A stretch of DNA of 64,000 bases from Gemmobacter aquatilis (GCF_900110025.1 NZ_FOCE01000009.1:1-64000), one strand, 5' to 3'; shown: positions 1-9,497, counted from the stretch's first letter. Program-made: numbers and translations. Notes: generated by a model not told the origin, from the letters alone.

Positions 1-132
1 ATGCCGGGCGACAACCTGAAGTTCAACGTCGAACTGATCGCGCCGATCGCCATGGAAGAGAAGCTGCGCTTCGCCATCCGTGAAGGCGGCCGTACCGTCG
101 GCGCAGGCGTCGTCTCGAAAATCATCGCCTGA
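1..132 (+). CDS. tuf: Elongation factor Tu, C-terminal end (partial)
   Basis: Only the last 43 residues are in the window, and the reading frame is open from base 1. The sequence (PGDN near the start, [12 protein letters not shown] near the end) is the conserved C-terminal beta-barrel domain 3 of EF-Tu, the GTPase that delivers aminoacyl-tRNA to the ribosome. Its position directly before rpsJ is the usual alphaproteobacterial str/S10 junction. The start lies outside the window, so nothing can be said about the GTPase domain or whether this is one of two tuf copies. Confidence 0.97.
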   Translation: MPGDNLKFNVELIAPIAMEEKLRFAIREGGRTVGAGVVSKIIA

Positions 133-140
133 TGATTTTG

Positions 141-164
141 GGGCTTGCCCGAAAGGGCAGGCCC
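141..164 (+). terminator. Hairpin after tuf (10-bp stem, GAAA loop)
   Basis: GGGCTTGCCC and GGGCAGGCCC pair over 10 bp with one G-U and a GAAA tetraloop, starting 8 bases after the tuf stop. No U-tract follows (AACTAAA), so this is either a weak terminator or a processing/attenuation structure between tuf and rpsJ. Confidence 0.55.
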
Positions 165-188
165 AACTAAACGCGCGATGATGCGTAG

Positions 189-214
189 GCGAGTCAGCCC
201 AAGGGCTGACTCGC
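189..214 (+). terminator. Second hairpin in the tuf-rpsJ gap (perfect 12-bp inverted repeat)
   Basis: GCGAGTCAGCCC and GGGCTGACTCGC are a perfect 12-bp inverted repeat separated by AA. The downstream bases TCAATTTC are only weakly T-rich. It lies 93 bases before the rpsJ start and may be a terminator or part of an S10-operon leader. Confidence 0.5.
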
Positions 215-306
215 TCAATTTCATCCTTATGCACGAAACCTTCGGAAGAGGGGCCGGGGGCGGGAAGCCGCCCCTTCGCTACCCGCCGAGCCCAAGGGGC
301 GACTAT

Positions 307-612
307 ATGACTCAGACCATCCGCATCAGGCTCAAAGCCTTCGATTACCGCGTTCTGGATGCCAGCACGCAGGAAATCGTGAACACGGCCAAGCGGACCG
401 GCGCGCAAGTGCGTGGCCCGATCCCGCTGCCGAACAAGATCGAGAAATTCACGGTTCTCCGTGGTCCGCACATCGACAAGAAGTCGCGCGACCAGTGGGA
501 AATCCGCACGCACAAGCGTCTTCTCGACATCGTTGACCCGACCCCCCAGACCGTGGACGCGCTTATGAAGCTCGACCTCGCCGCTGGCGTGGACGTCGAG
601 ATCAAAGTGTAA
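307..612 (+). CDS. rpsJ: 30S ribosomal protein S10
   Basis: S10 (NusE) is a small-subunit head protein that also serves as an antitermination factor with NusB. The 101-residue product shows the family pattern [15 protein letters not shown] at the N-terminus, then [19 protein letters not shown], the usual length for the family. I chose the ATG at 307 because it has AAGGGG just upstream and gives the standard N-terminus; a longer in-frame extension to 145 would cross the intergenic hairpins. It is the first gene of the S10 block, 15 bases ahead of rplC. Confidence 0.97.
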   Translation: MTQTIRIRLKAFDYRVLDASTQEIVNTAKRTGAQVRGPIPLPNKIEKFTVLRGPHIDKKSRDQWEIRTHKRLLDIVDPTPQTVDALMKLDLAAGVDVEIKV

Positions 613-627
613 GGGGAGGCGAACATT

Positions 628-1344
628 ATGCGTTCTGGTGTTATCGCCAAGAAGCTGGGCATGACCCGGCTGTTCCTCGAAGACGGCAAGCAGGTTCCTG
701 TGACCGTTCTTCAACTCGACGCCCTGCAGGTGGTTGCACAGCGCACCGCCGACAAGGATGGCTACACGGCCGTTCAGCTGGGTGCCGGTTCCGCCAAGGC
801 CAAGAACACGACCGCTGGTATGCGTGGCCATTTCGCGAAAGCGAATGTGGCACCCAAGCGCAAAGTGGCCGAGTTCCGCGTTTCGGCTGAAAACCTGATC
901 GAAGTGGGCGCGGAAATCACCGCCGACCACTACCTCGCTGGCCAGTTCGTGGACATCGCGGGTACCTCGATCGGTAAAGGCTTTGCCGGTGCGATGAAGC
1001 GTCACAACTTCGGCGGTCTGCGGGCCTCGCACGGTGTGTCGATCTCGCACCGTTCGCACGGGTCCACCGGCCAGTGCCAGGACCCCGGCAAGGTGTTCAA
1101 GGGCAAGAAGATGGCGGGTCATCTGGGTGCCGTACGCGTCACCACGCAGAACCTGCAGGTTGTCCGCACCGACGCCGACCGTGGCCTGATCATGGTCAAG
1201 GGCGCCGTCCCGGGCTCCAAGGGTGGCTGGGTCACCGTCAAGGATGCCGTGAAAAAGGCTGCTCCGGCGGGCCTGCCGCTTCCGGCTGCCATCCGCTCGG
1301 CAGCTCCGGTTGCTGAAGCTGCCGTCGAAGGGGGTGAAGCATGA
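628..1344 (+). CDS. rplC: 50S ribosomal protein L3
   Basis: L3 is an early-assembly large-subunit protein near the peptidyl-transferase centre. The 238-residue product begins [16 protein letters not shown] and has the conserved [26 protein letters not shown] segment around residues 140-170, the loop reaching toward the active centre. It ends with an Ala/Pro-rich tail after residue 215. AGGGGAGG lies about 10 bases before the ATG. The stop overlaps the rplD start by 4 bases (ATGA), indicating translational coupling. Confidence 0.97.
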   Translation: MRSGVIAKKLGMTRLFLEDGKQVPVTVLQLDALQVVAQRTADKDGYTAVQLGAGSAKAKNTTAGMRGHFAKANVAPKRKVAEFRVSAENLIEVGAEITADHYLAGQFVDIAGTSIGKGFAGAMKRHNFGGLRASHGVSISHRSHGSTGQCQDPGKVFKGKKMAGHLGAVRVTTQNLQVVRTDADRGLIMVKGAVPGSKGGWVTVKDAVKKAAPAGLPLPAAIRSAAPVAEAAVEGGEA

Positions 1345-1961
1345 AACTTGATGTGATCAAGCTGGACGGCGGCACCGCCGGTTCCATCGATCTGGACGAA
1401 GCGCTGTTCGGCCTCGAGCCGCGCGCCGACATCCTGCACCGTGTGGTGCGCTGGCAGCGCGCGAAATCGCAAGCTGGCACGCACTCGACGCTTGGCAAGT
1501 CGGATGTGTCCTACTCCACCAAGAAGATCTATCGTCAGAAAGGCACCGGCGGCGCACGTCACGGTTCCAAGAAGGCGCCGATCTTCCGTCACGGTGGTGT
1601 GTACAAGGGCCCGCAGCCGCGCAGCCATGCGCATGACCTGCCCAAGAAGTTCCGCGCGCTCGGCCTGCGCCATGCCCTTTCGGCGAAAGCCAAGGCGGGC
1701 GAGCTGATCATCATCGACTCGCTGGTGATGACCGAGGCCAAGACCGCACAGCTTGCAAAGGCTGCGAAGGAACTGGGCTGGAAACGCGTCCTCATCATCG
1801 ACGGCTCCGACGTGAACGAAAACTTCGTCATGGCGGCCCGCAACATCGAGACCATCGATGTGCTGCCGTCGATCGGTGCCAACGTCTATGACATCCTGAA
1901 GCGTGATCAGCTCGTGATCACCAAAGCAGGTGTCGAAGCTCTGGAGGCTCGTCTGAAATGA
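1341..1961 (+). CDS. rplD: 50S ribosomal protein L4
   Basis: L4 lines the polypeptide exit tunnel; in enterobacteria it also autoregulates the S10 operon. The 206-residue product contains the typical [25 protein letters not shown] loop (about residues 53-78) that extends into the tunnel. It overlaps rplC by 4 bases at its start and rplW by 4 bases at its end, so three genes are translated as a coupled set. Whether it regulates this operon as in E. coli cannot be told from the sequence. Confidence 0.97.
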   Translation: MKLDVIKLDGGTAGSIDLDEALFGLEPRADILHRVVRWQRAKSQAGTHSTLGKSDVSYSTKKIYRQKGTGGARHGSKKAPIFRHGGVYKGPQPRSHAHDLPKKFRALGLRHALSAKAKAGELIIIDSLVMTEAKTAQLAKAAKELGWKRVLIIDGSDVNENFVMAARNIETIDVLPSIGANVYDILKRDQLVITKAGVEALEARLK

Positions 1962-2254
1962 CCGTCAAGCCCGAACATTTCGACCTGATCAAGAGGCCGA
2001 TCATCACCGAAAAAGCCACCATGGTGGGCGAGGCCAATGCCGTCGTTTTCCAGGTGGCGATGGATGCGACCAAGCCGCAGATCAAGGAAGCCGTCGAGGC
2101 CGTCTTTGGTGTGAAGGTGAAGGCGGTGAACACCACCATCACCAAAGGCAAGGTCAAGAAGTTCCGCGGCCGGATCGGCGAGCGGAGCGACAAGAAGAAG
2201 GCTTATGTGACCCTTGAAGAGGGGAACTCTATCGACGTGGCCTCCGGCCTCTGA
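1958..2254 (+). CDS. rplW: 50S ribosomal protein L23
   Basis: L23 sits at the tunnel exit and is the docking site for signal recognition particle and trigger factor. The 98-residue product has the conserved [12 protein letters not shown] start and the central [19 protein letters not shown] stretch. Its ATG overlaps the rplD stop (ATGA). It is the last gene of the first ribosomal block: a strong terminator-like hairpin begins 19 bases after its stop. Confidence 0.97.
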   Translation: MTVKPEHFDLIKRPIITEKATMVGEANAVVFQVAMDATKPQIKEAVEAVFGVKVKAVNTTITKGKVKKFRGRIGERSDKKKAYVTLEEGNSIDVASGL

Positions 2255-2273
2255 TAGAAGCCCAGCGAATCTT

Positions 2274-2310
2274 GCGGCCCCGGTGAATTGACCGGGGCCG
2301 CGGATTTTTT
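2274..2310 (+). terminator. Intrinsic terminator-like hairpin between rplW and rplB
   Basis: GCGGCCCCGGT and ACCGGGGCCGC form a perfect 11-bp stem around the loop GAATTG, followed after GGA by six T residues (2305-2310). This is a textbook Rho-independent terminator placed inside the S10 operon. The 103 bases from here to rplB show no convincing promoter, so it probably acts as a partial terminator or processing site. Confidence 0.7.
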
Positions 2311-2413
2311 CGACGGGGATCTTCGGAGCCCTACAACCGCGAGACGGCGACCCAAGTCTGAGCAATCAGAGCCAACAGGGGCGCTATTCGCAAGCTAACG
2401 GAAGACAGAAAGC

Positions 2414-3250
2414 ATGGCACTCAAGTCGTATAAACCGACGACGCCTGGCCAGCGTGGGCTGGTTCTGATCGACCGTTCGGAGCTTTGGAAAGGCCGTCCG
2501 GTCAAAGCCCTCACCGAGGGTTTGATCAAGACTGGTGGCCGGAACAATACCGGACGCGTCACGATGTGGCACAAGGGCGGCGGCGCGAAGCGTCTCTACC
2601 GCGTTGTGGATTTCAAACGTCGTAAATTCGATATGGCGGCAGTCGTTGAACGGATCGAATACGATCCGAACCGCACCGCCTTCATCGCGCTGATCAAGTA
2701 CGAGGATGGCGAGCTTGCCTATATCCTCGCGCCGCAGCGCCTCGCCGTGGGTGACTCCGTCATCGCCGGTGCCAAGACCGACGTGAAACCGGGCAACGCA
2801 ATGCCGTTCTCCGGCATGCCGATCGGTACCATCGTTCACAACGTCGAGCTGAAGCCCGGCAAGGGCGGCCAGCTGGCCCGCGCTGCTGGCACCTATGCCC
2901 AGTTCGTTGGTCGTGACGGTGGCTATGCCCAGATCCGCCTGTCCTCGGGCGAACTGCGCATGGTGCGTCAGGAATGCATGGCCACCGTTGGTGCCGTGTC
3001 GAACCCTGACAACTCGAACCAGAACTTCGGTAAGGCCGGGCGCATGCGCCACAAAGGCGTGCGTCCGACGGTTCGCGGTGTTGCCATGAACCCGATCGAT
3101 CACCCGCATGGTGGTGGTGAGGGCCGGACCTCTGGTGGTCGTCACCCGGTTACGCCGTGGGGCAAGGGCACCAAGGGCAACAAGACCCGCAAGAACAAGC
3201 AGACCGACAAGTACATTGTCCGGTCGCGCAATGCGAAGAAGGGGCGTTAA
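2414..3250 (+). CDS. rplB: 50S ribosomal protein L2
   Basis: L2 binds 23S rRNA and is needed for subunit association and peptidyl-transferase assembly. The 278-residue product begins [15 protein letters not shown] and carries the invariant [16 protein letters not shown] segment near residues 222-237, with the conserved histidine. The C-terminus is rich in Lys/Arg, as usual. A 159-base gap with a terminator hairpin precedes it; GGAAG lies upstream of the ATG. rpsS follows after 3 bases. Confidence 0.97.
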   Translation: MALKSYKPTTPGQRGLVLIDRSELWKGRPVKALTEGLIKTGGRNNTGRVTMWHKGGGAKRLYRVVDFKRRKFDMAAVVERIEYDPNRTAFIALIKYEDGELAYILAPQRLAVGDSVIAGAKTDVKPGNAMPFSGMPIGTIVHNVELKPGKGGQLARAAGTYAQFVGRDGGYAQIRLSSGELRMVRQECMATVGAVSNPDNSNQNFGKAGRMRHKGVRPTVRGVAMNPIDHPHGGGEGRTSGGRHPVTPWGKGTKGNKTRKNKQTDKYIVRSRNAKKGR

Positions 3251-3253
3251 TCC

Positions 3254-3532
3254 ATGTCGCGTTCTGTTTGGAAAGGCCCCTTTGTCGACGCTTATGTGCT
3301 GAAGAAAGCCGAAAAAGCGCGTGACTCGGGCAAAAGCGAAGTGATCAAGATCTGGTCGCGTCGTTCCACCATCCTGCCGCAATTCGTCGGGCTGACGTTC
3401 GCCGTCTACAACGGCAAGAAGCACATCCCGGTGAATGTGACCGAAGAAATGATCGGCCAGAAATTCGGTGAGTATTCGCCGACCCGGACCTACTACGGTC
3501 ACGCCGCCGACAAGAAAGCCAAGAGGAAGTAA
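3254..3532 (+). CDS. rpsS: 30S ribosomal protein S19
   Basis: S19 is a small-subunit head protein that contacts S13 and the A-site tRNA region. The 92-residue product starts [18 protein letters not shown], with the family signature [29 protein letters not shown] in the middle and [11 protein letters not shown] near the end. It follows rplB by 3 bases and precedes rplV by 5, so it is translated from within the block. Confidence 0.97.
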   Translation: MSRSVWKGPFVDAYVLKKAEKARDSGKSEVIKIWSRRSTILPQFVGLTFAVYNGKKHIPVNVTEEMIGQKFGEYSPTRTYYGHAADKKAKRK

Positions 3533-3537
3533 TCGCC

Positions 3538-3918
3538 ATGGGTAAGGAAAAGAATCCGCGCCGCGTGGCGGAGAACGAGGCTTTCGCCAAGGCGAAAATG
3601 CTTCGCACCTCGCCGCAGAAGCTGAACCTCGTCGCTGGCCTGATCCGTGGCAAGAAGGTGGAAAAGGCGATTGCCGATCTGACCTTCTCCAAGAAGCGGA
3701 TTGCGCAAGACGTGCTGAAGTGCCTGCAGTCGGCCATTGCCAACGCTGAAAACAACCATGGGCTCGACGTTGACGCCCTGGTGGTTGCCGAAGCCTATTG
3801 CGGCAAGAACCTGGTGATGAAACGGGGCCGTCCGCGTGCGCGTGGCCGGTTCGGCAAGATCATGAAGCCGTTCTCGGAAATCACCATCAAGGTGCGTCAG
3901 CAAGGGGAGACTGCGTAA
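3538..3918 (+). CDS. rplV: 50S ribosomal protein L22
   Basis: L22 contributes the beta-hairpin that forms the exit-tunnel constriction and is a site of macrolide resistance changes. The 126-residue product has the family core [23 protein letters not shown] and the loop [14 protein letters not shown] toward the C-terminus. Its start has AGAGGAAG upstream within the end of rpsS. The TAA stop shares one base with the rpsC ATG (TAATG). Confidence 0.97.
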   Translation: MGKEKNPRRVAENEAFAKAKMLRTSPQKLNLVAGLIRGKKVEKAIADLTFSKKRIAQDVLKCLQSAIANAENNHGLDVDALVVAEAYCGKNLVMKRGRPRARGRFGKIMKPFSEITIKVRQQGETA

Positions 3919-4634
3919 TGGGTCAGAAGGTTAACCCCATCGGGATGCGCCTCCAGGTCAACCGCACCTGGGACAGCCGCTGGTTCGCCGACTCGAAAGA
4001 CTACGGCAACCTGCTGCTTGAAGACCTCAAGATGCGTGAGTTCATCCACGAGGAATGCAAGCAGGCTGGCGTGTCGCGCGTCATCATCGAGCGTCCGCAC
4101 AAGAAGTGCCGTGTGACCATTCACACCGCACGTCCGGGCGTGATCATCGGCAAGAAAGGCGCGGACATCGAAGGTCTGCGCAAGAAGCTGACCGCGTTCA
4201 CCAAATCGGAACTGCACCTCAACATCGTTGAAGTCCGCAAGCCCGAACTGGACGCCCAGCTTGTGGCCGAATCGATCGCCCAGCAGATGGAGCGTCGCGT
4301 GTCCTTCCGTCGCGCCATGAAGCGTGGCGTGCAGAACGCGATGCGCATCGGTGCGCTCGGCATCCGTGTGAACGTCGGTGGCCGCCTTGGTGGTGCCGAA
4401 ATCGCCCGGACCGAATGGTATCGTGAAGGCCGCGTGCCGCTGCATACCCTGCGTGCCGACATCGACTATGCGCTGTCCGAAGCCAAGACCCCTTACGGGA
4501 TCATCGGCGTGAAGGTCTGGATCTTCAAAGGCGAAATCCTTGAGCATGATCCGCAAGCGCATGACCGTCGCCTCAGCGAAGCCCAAGACGGCCCCGCGCC
4601 GCGCGCTCCGCGCCGCGACCGCGAACGCGCCTAA
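3918..4634 (+). CDS. rpsC: 30S ribosomal protein S3
   Basis: S3 lies at the mRNA entry tunnel and helps the ribosome helicase activity. The 238-residue product starts [13 protein letters not shown] and includes the KH-domain GxxG region ([16 protein letters not shown], about residues 72-87) and the C-terminal domain with [14 protein letters not shown]. An upstream in-frame extension to 3798 overlaps rplV and is not real. The start at 3918 overlaps the rplV stop by one base. The tail is Arg/Pro-rich. Confidence 0.97.
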   Translation: MGQKVNPIGMRLQVNRTWDSRWFADSKDYGNLLLEDLKMREFIHEECKQAGVSRVIIERPHKKCRVTIHTARPGVIIGKKGADIEGLRKKLTAFTKSELHLNIVEVRKPELDAQLVAESIAQQMERRVSFRRAMKRGVQNAMRIGALGIRVNVGGRLGGAEIARTEWYREGRVPLHTLRADIDYALSEAKTPYGIIGVKVWIFKGEILEHDPQAHDRRLSEAQDGPAPRAPRRDRERA

Positions 4635-4646
4635 GGAGTAGTAGAG

Positions 4647-5060
4647 ATGCTGCAACCGAAACGGACGAAGTTCCGCAAACAGCACAAGGGCCGGATCCAT
4701 GGCGAAGCAAAGGGCGGTTTCGCCCTGAACTTCGGCACCTTCGGCCTGAAGGCGACCGAGCCGGAGCGTGTGACCGCGCGCCAGATCGAAGCCGCCCGTC
4801 GTGCGATCACCCGTCACATGAAGCGCCAGGGCCGCGTCTGGATCCGGATTTTCCCGGATGTCCCGGTCTCGTCGAAGCCTACCGAAGTCCGCATGGGTAA
4901 AGGTAAGGGGTCGGTGGATTACTGGGCAGCCAAGGTGAAGCCGGGCCGCATCATGTTCGAGATCGACGGCGTTGCCGAAACGATCGCGCGTGAAGCCCTG
5001 CGTCTGGGTGCGATGAAGCTGCCGGTCACCACCCGCGTGATCGTGCGCGAAGACTGGTAA
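4647..5060 (+). CDS. rplP: 50S ribosomal protein L16
   Basis: L16 binds near the A site and 5S rRNA and helps position aminoacyl-tRNA. The 137-residue product starts [16 protein letters not shown] and shows the conserved [20 protein letters not shown] and [13 protein letters not shown] segments; the arginine after KRQG is the region hydroxylated in some bacteria. AAGGAG lies just before the start. It ends the second ribosomal block; a 239-base gap containing hairpins follows before rpmC. Confidence 0.97.
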   Translation: MLQPKRTKFRKQHKGRIHGEAKGGFALNFGTFGLKATEPERVTARQIEAARRAITRHMKRQGRVWIRIFPDVPVSSKPTEVRMGKGKGSVDYWAAKVKPGRIMFEIDGVAETIAREALRLGAMKLPVTTRVIVREDW

Positions 5061-5093
5061 GATCGGGCCGGGGTCAAACCCGTCTGAGACAGG

Positions 5094-5122
5094 GGGCCCT
5101 GCCAGAAATGGCGGGGCCCTTT
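5094..5122 (+). terminator. Hairpin after rplP (11-bp stem, GAAA loop)
   Basis: GGGCCCTGCCA and TGGCGGGGCCC pair over 11 bp with one G-U, closed by GAAA, followed by TTTCTC. It is terminator-like with a short T-run. The remaining gap up to rpmC at 5300 also holds a bulged CAGGGGCAA / TTGCCCTG repeat near 5131-5160 and CACCAGA / TCTGGTG arms near 5230 and 5270, so the leader of rpmC may be structured. Confidence 0.55.
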
Positions 5123-5299
5123 CTCAATGGGGCAGGGGCAAACTTTCCCTTGCCCTGTTGGGTGCGCTCCTGTAGAGGAACCCATCCTGCGGATTCCGGG
5201 CTACCGGGATTCGTCGGCTTATCATTGATCCACCAGATCACAGGTGACCTTGCAGCAAGCAGCAGGGGCCCTCTGGTGATTGAAAAAAGGAAAAGGCGA

Positions 5300-5503
5300 A
5301 TGACCGCCACGGAATTCAAGGCCAAGACGCCGGAACAGCTGCGCGAGCAGCTGCTGGCGCTGAAAAAGGAAGCGTTCAACCTGCGCTTCCAGCAAGCGAC
5401 CGGCCAGCTTGAAAACACCGCCCGCATGCGCGCTGTCCGCAAGGACGTGGCCCGCATCAAGACGGTGCTGAACCAGAAAGCCGCTGAAGCGGCGGCGAAC
5501 TGA
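5300..5503 (+). CDS. rpmC: 50S ribosomal protein L29
   Basis: L29 is a small helical protein near the tunnel exit beside L23. The 67-residue product [23 protein letters not shown] is typical: two helices with the [25 protein letters not shown] segment. I placed the start at 5300, after the A/G-rich sequence AAAAAAGGAAAAGG that serves as ribosome binding site; the upstream in-frame extension to 5108 reads through intergenic hairpins and has no family similarity. rpsQ follows after 11 bases. Confidence 0.96.
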   Translation: MTATEFKAKTPEQLREQLLALKKEAFNLRFQQATGQLENTARMRAVRKDVARIKTVLNQKAAEAAAN

Positions 5504-5514
5504 GGAGAAGACCC

Positions 5515-5748
5515 ATGCCGAAGCGTATCCTGCAGGGTGTCGTCACCTCGGACAAGAACGAGCAGACCATCACCGTTCTCGTCGAGCGCCGTTTCAAGCA
5601 CCCGCTGCTGCAAAAGACCGTCCGTAAGTCGAAGAAATATCGCGCTCACGATGCGGAAAACAAATTCAAGGTTGGCGACTCTGTTCGTATCGAAGAGTGC
5701 GCGCCGATCTCGAAGACCAAACGCTGGACGGTGGTAGTCGAGGCGTAA
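5515..5748 (+). CDS. rpsQ: 30S ribosomal protein S17
   Basis: S17 is a primary 16S rRNA-binding OB-fold protein. The 77-residue product starts [21 protein letters not shown] and contains the family segment [31 protein letters not shown] precedes the ATG. The stop codon lies inside a small perfect hairpin (CGAGGC, GTAA loop, GCCTCG at 5739-5754). A 79-base gap then separates it from rplN, the point where the S10 and spc operons divide in E. coli. Confidence 0.96.
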   Translation: MPKRILQGVVTSDKNEQTITVLVERRFKHPLLQKTVRKSKKYRAHDAENKFKVGDSVRIEECAPISKTKRWTVVVEA

Positions 5749-5827
5749 GCCTCGGCCCATCGTTCGGCCTTGAACGAAACCCTGGGACCGTGACGGATTA
5801 GCGGAACCAAAGGTCGGGAGAAACCAA

Positions 5828-6196
5828 ATGATCCAGATGCAGACCAATCTGGATGTTGCTGACAACTCTGGCGCTCGCCGAGTTCAGTGCATCAAGGTTC
5901 TGGGCGGTTCACACCGCCGCTACGCATCCGTGGGCGACATCATCGTGGTGTCGGTCAAGGAGGCGATTCCGAAAGGTCGCGTGAAGAAGGGGGACGTGCG
6001 TAAAGCCGTCGTCGTTCGCACCGCGAAAGAAGTTCGTCGTGAAGATGGCACCACCATCCGTTTCGACCGTAACGCCGCCGTCATCCTGAACAACCAGGGC
6101 GAACCGGTCGGCACCCGTATCTTCGGGCCGGTCGTGCGTGAACTGCGTGCGAAGAACTTCATGAAGATCATCTCGCTGGCTCCGGAGGTGCTCTGA
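5828..6196 (+). CDS. rplN: 50S ribosomal protein L14
   Basis: L14 is at the subunit interface and forms an intersubunit bridge with 16S rRNA. The 122-residue product starts [27 protein letters not shown], the family signature, with [10 protein letters not shown] and the C-terminal [19 protein letters not shown]. The length is standard. GGGAG lies before the ATG. It overlaps rplX by one base and opens the spc-type block rplN-rplX-rplE-rpsN-rpsH-rplF-rplR-rpsE-rpmD. Confidence 0.97.
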   Translation: MIQMQTNLDVADNSGARRVQCIKVLGGSHRRYASVGDIIVVSVKEAIPKGRVKKGDVRKAVVVRTAKEVRREDGTTIRFDRNAAVILNNQGEPVGTRIFGPVVRELRAKNFMKIISLAPEVL

Positions 6197-6501
6197 TGGC
6201 CGCTAAGCTGAAAAAAGGCGACAAGGTTGTCGTGCTGACCGGCAAGGACAAGGGCAAGCAAGGCGAAATCGCCTCGGTGAACCCCTCGGTCAACAAGGCC
6301 GTGGTCGAAGGCGTCAACATCGCCATCCGGCACACCAAGCAGTCGCAAGCCTCGCAAGGCGGCCGGATCGCGAAAGCGATGCCGATCGACCTGTCGAACC
6401 TGGCGATCGTTGACAAGAACGGCAAACCGACCCGCGTGGGCTTCCGCATGGAAGGCGACGTGAAGGTCCGTTACGCCAAGACCACGGGGGACGTGATCTG
6501 A
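6196..6501 (+). CDS. rplX: 50S ribosomal protein L24
   Basis: L24 is one of two assembly-initiator proteins of the large subunit. The 101-residue product has the N-terminal KOW motif ([20 protein letters not shown], about residues 6-25) and the conserved [14 protein letters not shown] stretch. Its start overlaps the rplN stop by one base, with GGAGG upstream inside rplN. Its stop overlaps the rplE start by one base. Confidence 0.97.
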   Translation: MAAKLKKGDKVVVLTGKDKGKQGEIASVNPSVNKAVVEGVNIAIRHTKQSQASQGGRIAKAMPIDLSNLAIVDKNGKPTRVGFRMEGDVKVRYAKTTGDVI

Positions 6502-7061
6502 TGCTTGACGCTGCACAATATACCCCGCGCCTGAAGGCGACCTACAAGGCCAGCATCCGTGCGGCCATGAAGGAAGAGTTCGGCTACAAGAACGACATGC
6601 AGATCCCGCGTCTGGACAAGATCGTGATCAACATGGGCGTTGGCGAAGCCGTGAAAGACACCAAGAAGGTCAAAGCTGCCGCCGAGCAGATGACGGCCAT
6701 CGCGGGTCAGAAGGCTGTCATCACCCATGCCAAGAAGTCGATCGCCGGCTTCCGCGTGCGTGAAGAAATGCCGCTCGGCTGCAAAGTCACCTTGCGTGGC
6801 GACCGCATGTACGAATTCCTCGACCGTCTCATCAACATCGCGCTGCCGCGCGTCCGCGACTTCCGCGGCGTGAAGGGCAGCTCGTTTGATGGCCGTGGCA
6901 ACTATGCCATGGGTCTGAAGGAGCAGATCGTGTTCCCCGAAATCGAGTTCGACAAGATCGACGACGTGCTCGGGATGGACATCATCATCTGCACCAACGC
7001 AAAGACCGACGCCGAAGCGAAGTCGCTGCTGAAGCACTTCAACATGCCGTTCGCAAGCTGA
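6501..7061 (+). CDS. rplE: 50S ribosomal protein L5
   Basis: L5 binds 5S rRNA in the central protuberance and contacts the P-site tRNA. The 186-residue product shows the conserved [15 protein letters not shown] and [33 protein letters not shown] segments and RDFRGV. One-base overlap with rplX suggests coupling. Length and motifs are fully standard. Confidence 0.97.
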   Translation: MLDAAQYTPRLKATYKASIRAAMKEEFGYKNDMQIPRLDKIVINMGVGEAVKDTKKVKAAAEQMTAIAGQKAVITHAKKSIAGFRVREEMPLGCKVTLRGDRMYEFLDRLINIALPRVRDFRGVKGSSFDGRGNYAMGLKEQIVFPEIEFDKIDDVLGMDIIICTNAKTDAEAKSLLKHFNMPFAS

Positions 7062-7080
7062 TCGCGCGAGGAAAGATATT

Positions 7081-7386
7081 ATGGCCAAGAAATCCATGAT
7101 CGAACGCGAGAAGAAGCGTCAGCATCTGGTGGACGTTTACGCCACCAAGCGCGCCTCGCTGAAAGAGATCATCAAGAACCAGGACCTTCCGGTTGCCGAG
7201 CGCTTCACCGCTGCTCAGAAACTCGCTGGTCTGCCCCGCAACTCGTCCGCCACCCGGCTGCACAACCGCTGCCAGCTGACGGGCCGTCCTCATGCTTACT
7301 ACCGTAAGCTCAAACTCTCGCGGATCATGCTGCGCGAACTGGCCTCCTTCGGTCAGATCCCCGGCATGGTGAAGTCGAGCTGGTAA
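7081..7386 (+). CDS. rpsN: 30S ribosomal protein S14 (zinc-free form)
   Basis: S14 is a late-assembling head protein. The 101-residue product is the long form without the CxxC-CxxC zinc motif; the usual signature [26 protein letters not shown] is near residues 64-89. The C-terminus PGMVKSSW is standard. GAGGAAAG lies before the ATG. Being the zinc-independent paralogue, it would not be a target of Zur-type replacement. Confidence 0.97.
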   Translation: MAKKSMIEREKKRQHLVDVYATKRASLKEIIKNQDLPVAERFTAAQKLAGLPRNSSATRLHNRCQLTGRPHAYYRKLKLSRIMLRELASFGQIPGMVKSSW

Positions 7387-7399
7387 GGGAGAGAGGCAC

Positions 7400-7798
7400 A
7401 TGTCTATGAACGATCCTCTCGGCGATATGCTGACCCGCATCCGCAACGCTCAGCTGCGCGGAAAATCGACTGTCGCCACCCCGGCATCCAAGCTTCGCGC
7501 CTGGGTTCTCGATGTGCTGGCTGATGAAGGCTATATCCGCGGCTACGAGCGCGCCACGACCGAAAACGGTCAGGGTGAGCTGGTGATCTCGCTGAAATAC
7601 TTCGAAGGCACGCCGGTCATTCGCGAAGTGAAACGCGTCTCCAAGCCGGGCCGCCGTGTGTATATGGGCGTGAAGGACATTCCGTCCGTCCGTAACGGTC
7701 TCGGCATTTCCATCGTCTCCACGCCGAAAGGCGTCATGTCCGATGCAGCAGCACGCTCCGCCAATGTTGGTGGCGAAGTGCTCTGCACCGTGTTCTGA
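7400..7798 (+). CDS. rpsH: 30S ribosomal protein S8
   Basis: S8 is a primary 16S rRNA-binding protein and the spc-operon autoregulator in E. coli. The 132-residue product includes [21 protein letters not shown] at the start and the C-terminal [16 protein letters not shown] signature. Two in-frame ATGs are possible, at 7400 (MSMNDPL) and 7406 (MNDPL). GGGAGAGAGG ends at 7396, only 3 bases before the first ATG and 9 before the second, so 7406 may be used more; the annotated start keeps the longer form. Confidence 0.95.
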   Translation: MSMNDPLGDMLTRIRNAQLRGKSTVATPASKLRAWVLDVLADEGYIRGYERATTENGQGELVISLKYFEGTPVIREVKRVSKPGRRVYMGVKDIPSVRNGLGISIVSTPKGVMSDAAARSANVGGEVLCTVF

Positions 7799-7808
7799 GG
7801 AGGGTTAA

Positions 7809-8342
7809 ATGTCTCGTATCGGCAAGAAACCCGTCGCACTGCCGCAAGGCGTTTCGGCCTCGGTGTCCGGCCAGACCGTCGAAGTGAAGGGGCCGAAAGG
7901 CACCCGCAGCTTCACCGCGGCCGACGACGTGACGCTGTCGCTGGAAGAGGGCTCGGTCAAGGTGACGCCGCGCGGCACCTCCAAGCGCGCCCGACAGCAG
8001 TGGGGCATGGTCCGGTCGCAGGTCGAAAACCTGGTGACCGGCGTGACCGCAGGCTTCAAGAAAGAGCTGGAAATCCAGGGCGTGGGTTACCGCGCCGCGA
8101 TGGCCGGCAATGTGCTGAAGCTCTCGCTGGGCTACAGCCATGAGGTCAACTTCGAAGTTCCGGCTGGCGTCACTGTGACGGCTCCGAAACAAACTGAAAT
8201 CGTTGTGGAAGGCATCGACCAGCAGCTCGTTGGTCAAGTCGCCGCGAACATCCGCGATTGGAAGCGCCCCGAGCCCTATAAAGGCAAAGGTATCCGCTAC
8301 AAGGGCGAGTTCGTCTTCCGCAAGGAAGGCAAGAAGAAGTAA
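7809..8342 (+). CDS. rplF: 50S ribosomal protein L6
   Basis: L6 lies at the base of the L7/L12 stalk close to the factor-binding site. The 177-residue product starts [15 protein letters not shown] and ends with the family signature [16 protein letters not shown]-like [13 protein letters not shown] (here [17 protein letters not shown]). GAGGAGGG precedes the start. rplR follows after 11 bases. Confidence 0.97.
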   Translation: MSRIGKKPVALPQGVSASVSGQTVEVKGPKGTRSFTAADDVTLSLEEGSVKVTPRGTSKRARQQWGMVRSQVENLVTGVTAGFKKELEIQGVGYRAAMAGNVLKLSLGYSHEVNFEVPAGVTVTAPKQTEIVVEGIDQQLVGQVAANIRDWKRPEPYKGKGIRYKGEFVFRKEGKKK

Positions 8343-8353
8343 GGACCGGGATC

Positions 8354-8713
8354 ATGGCGAACAACAAGAGAGAGCTGTTCCTCAAGCGCCGCCTGCGCGT
8401 CCGGAACAAAATCAAGGCGATGTCGAACGGGCGCCTGCGCCTGTCCGTGCACCGCTCCAGCAAGAACATTTCTGTTCAGCTGATCGACGACGTGAACGGT
8501 GTCACGCTCGCTTCGGCCTCGACCCTCGAAAAGGATCTGGGCTTCGTGGGCAAGAACAACGTCGAGGCCGCCACCAAGGTGGGCGCGACGATTGCCGAAC
8601 GCGCCAAAGCGGCCGGTGTCGAAGAGTGCTACTTCGACCGCGGTGGTTTCCTCTTTCACGGGAAGATCAAGGCCTTGGCCGATGCTGCCCGTGAAGGCGG
8701 CCTGAAGTTCTGA
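8354..8713 (+). CDS. rplR: 50S ribosomal protein L18
   Basis: L18 binds 5S rRNA with L5 and L25 in the central protuberance. The 119-residue product has the Arg/Lys-rich N-terminus ([19 protein letters not shown]), the conserved [20 protein letters not shown] and the C-terminal [27 protein letters not shown]. Length and termini are standard. It is followed by rpsE after 11 bases. Confidence 0.97.
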   Translation: MANNKRELFLKRRLRVRNKIKAMSNGRLRLSVHRSSKNISVQLIDDVNGVTLASASTLEKDLGFVGKNNVEAATKVGATIAERAKAAGVEECYFDRGGFLFHGKIKALADAAREGGLKF

Positions 8714-8724
8714 GGAGTTGAAAA

Positions 8725-9300
8725 ATGGCAGAACGTGAAAACCGTCGGGAAGGCCGTCGTGATGACCGTCGCAGCGATGCCCGCGAGGAAACTCCGGAAT
8801 TCGCCGATCGTCTCGTAGCGATCAACCGCGTTTCGAAAACCGTGAAGGGCGGCAAGCGCTTCGGCTTTGCAGCTCTGGTCGTTGTCGGGGATCAGCGCGG
8901 TCGCGTTGGTTTCGGCAAGGGCAAGGCGAAAGAAGTGCCGGAAGCGATCCGCAAGGCAACGGAACAGGCCAAGCGCCAGATGATCCGCGTGCCGCTGAAG
9001 GACGCCCGCACCCTGCACCACGACATGGAAGGCCGTCATGGCGCCGGTAAAGTCGTGATGCGCGCCGCTGTCGCGGGGACCGGCATCATCGCCGGTGGTC
9101 CGATGCGCGCCGTGTTCGAGATGCTTGGCCTGCAGGACGTCGTGGCGAAATCGCTCGGCTCGCAGAACCCCTACAACATGATCCGCGCGACCATCGACGG
9201 TCTGAAGCAGGAATCGAGCCCCCGTCAGGTCGCGCAGCGTCGCGGCAAGAAAGTGGCTGACATCCTGAAGAAGCCCGAAGCTGAAGTTGTGGAGGCCTGA
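8725..9300 (+). CDS. rpsE: 30S ribosomal protein S5
   Basis: S5 helps decoding accuracy and forms the mRNA entry with S3 and S4. The 191-residue product has an acidic/basic N-terminal extension (residues 1-20) seen in alphaproteobacteria, the double-stranded RNA-binding-like domain with [16 protein letters not shown]-type sequence (here [16 protein letters not shown]), and the C-terminal domain with [15 protein letters not shown] and [17 protein letters not shown] lies before the ATG. Confidence 0.97.
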   Translation: MAERENRREGRRDDRRSDAREETPEFADRLVAINRVSKTVKGGKRFGFAALVVVGDQRGRVGFGKGKAKEVPEAIRKATEQAKRQMIRVPLKDARTLHHDMEGRHGAGKVVMRAAVAGTGIIAGGPMRAVFEMLGLQDVVAKSLGSQNPYNMIRATIDGLKQESSPRQVAQRRGKKVADILKKPEAEVVEA

Positions 9301-9302
9301 GC

Positions 9303-9497
9303 ATGACCGCGAAGAAAACCATCGTCGTCAAGCAGGTCGCCTCGGCAGCACGCCGCCCGGCAGTCCAGACCGCGACCCTCAAGGGTCTTGGCCTGAACAA
9401 GATGAACCGCACCCGTGAACTGGAAGATACCCCTTCGGTTCGTGGCATGGTCCGCAAGATCTCGCACCTCGTCGAGATCATCGAAGAGCGCGGCTGA
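9303..9497 (+). CDS. rpmD: 50S ribosomal protein L30
   Basis: L30 is a small large-subunit protein of one alpha/beta layer. The 64-residue product has the family features [11 protein letters not shown], then [35 protein letters not shown]. It starts 2 bases after the rpsE stop with GGAGG inside rpsE. The block ends here: a terminator-like hairpin lies 35 bases downstream, and rplO begins only at 9674. Confidence 0.96.
   Translation: MTAKKTIVVKQVASAARRPAVQTATLKGLGLNKMNRTRELEDTPSVRGMVRKISHLVEIIEERG

Noticed and set aside
2384-3502. 372-codon minus-strand frame over rplB/rpsS
   Set aside because: Antisense to highly conserved ribosomal genes and without domain similarity.
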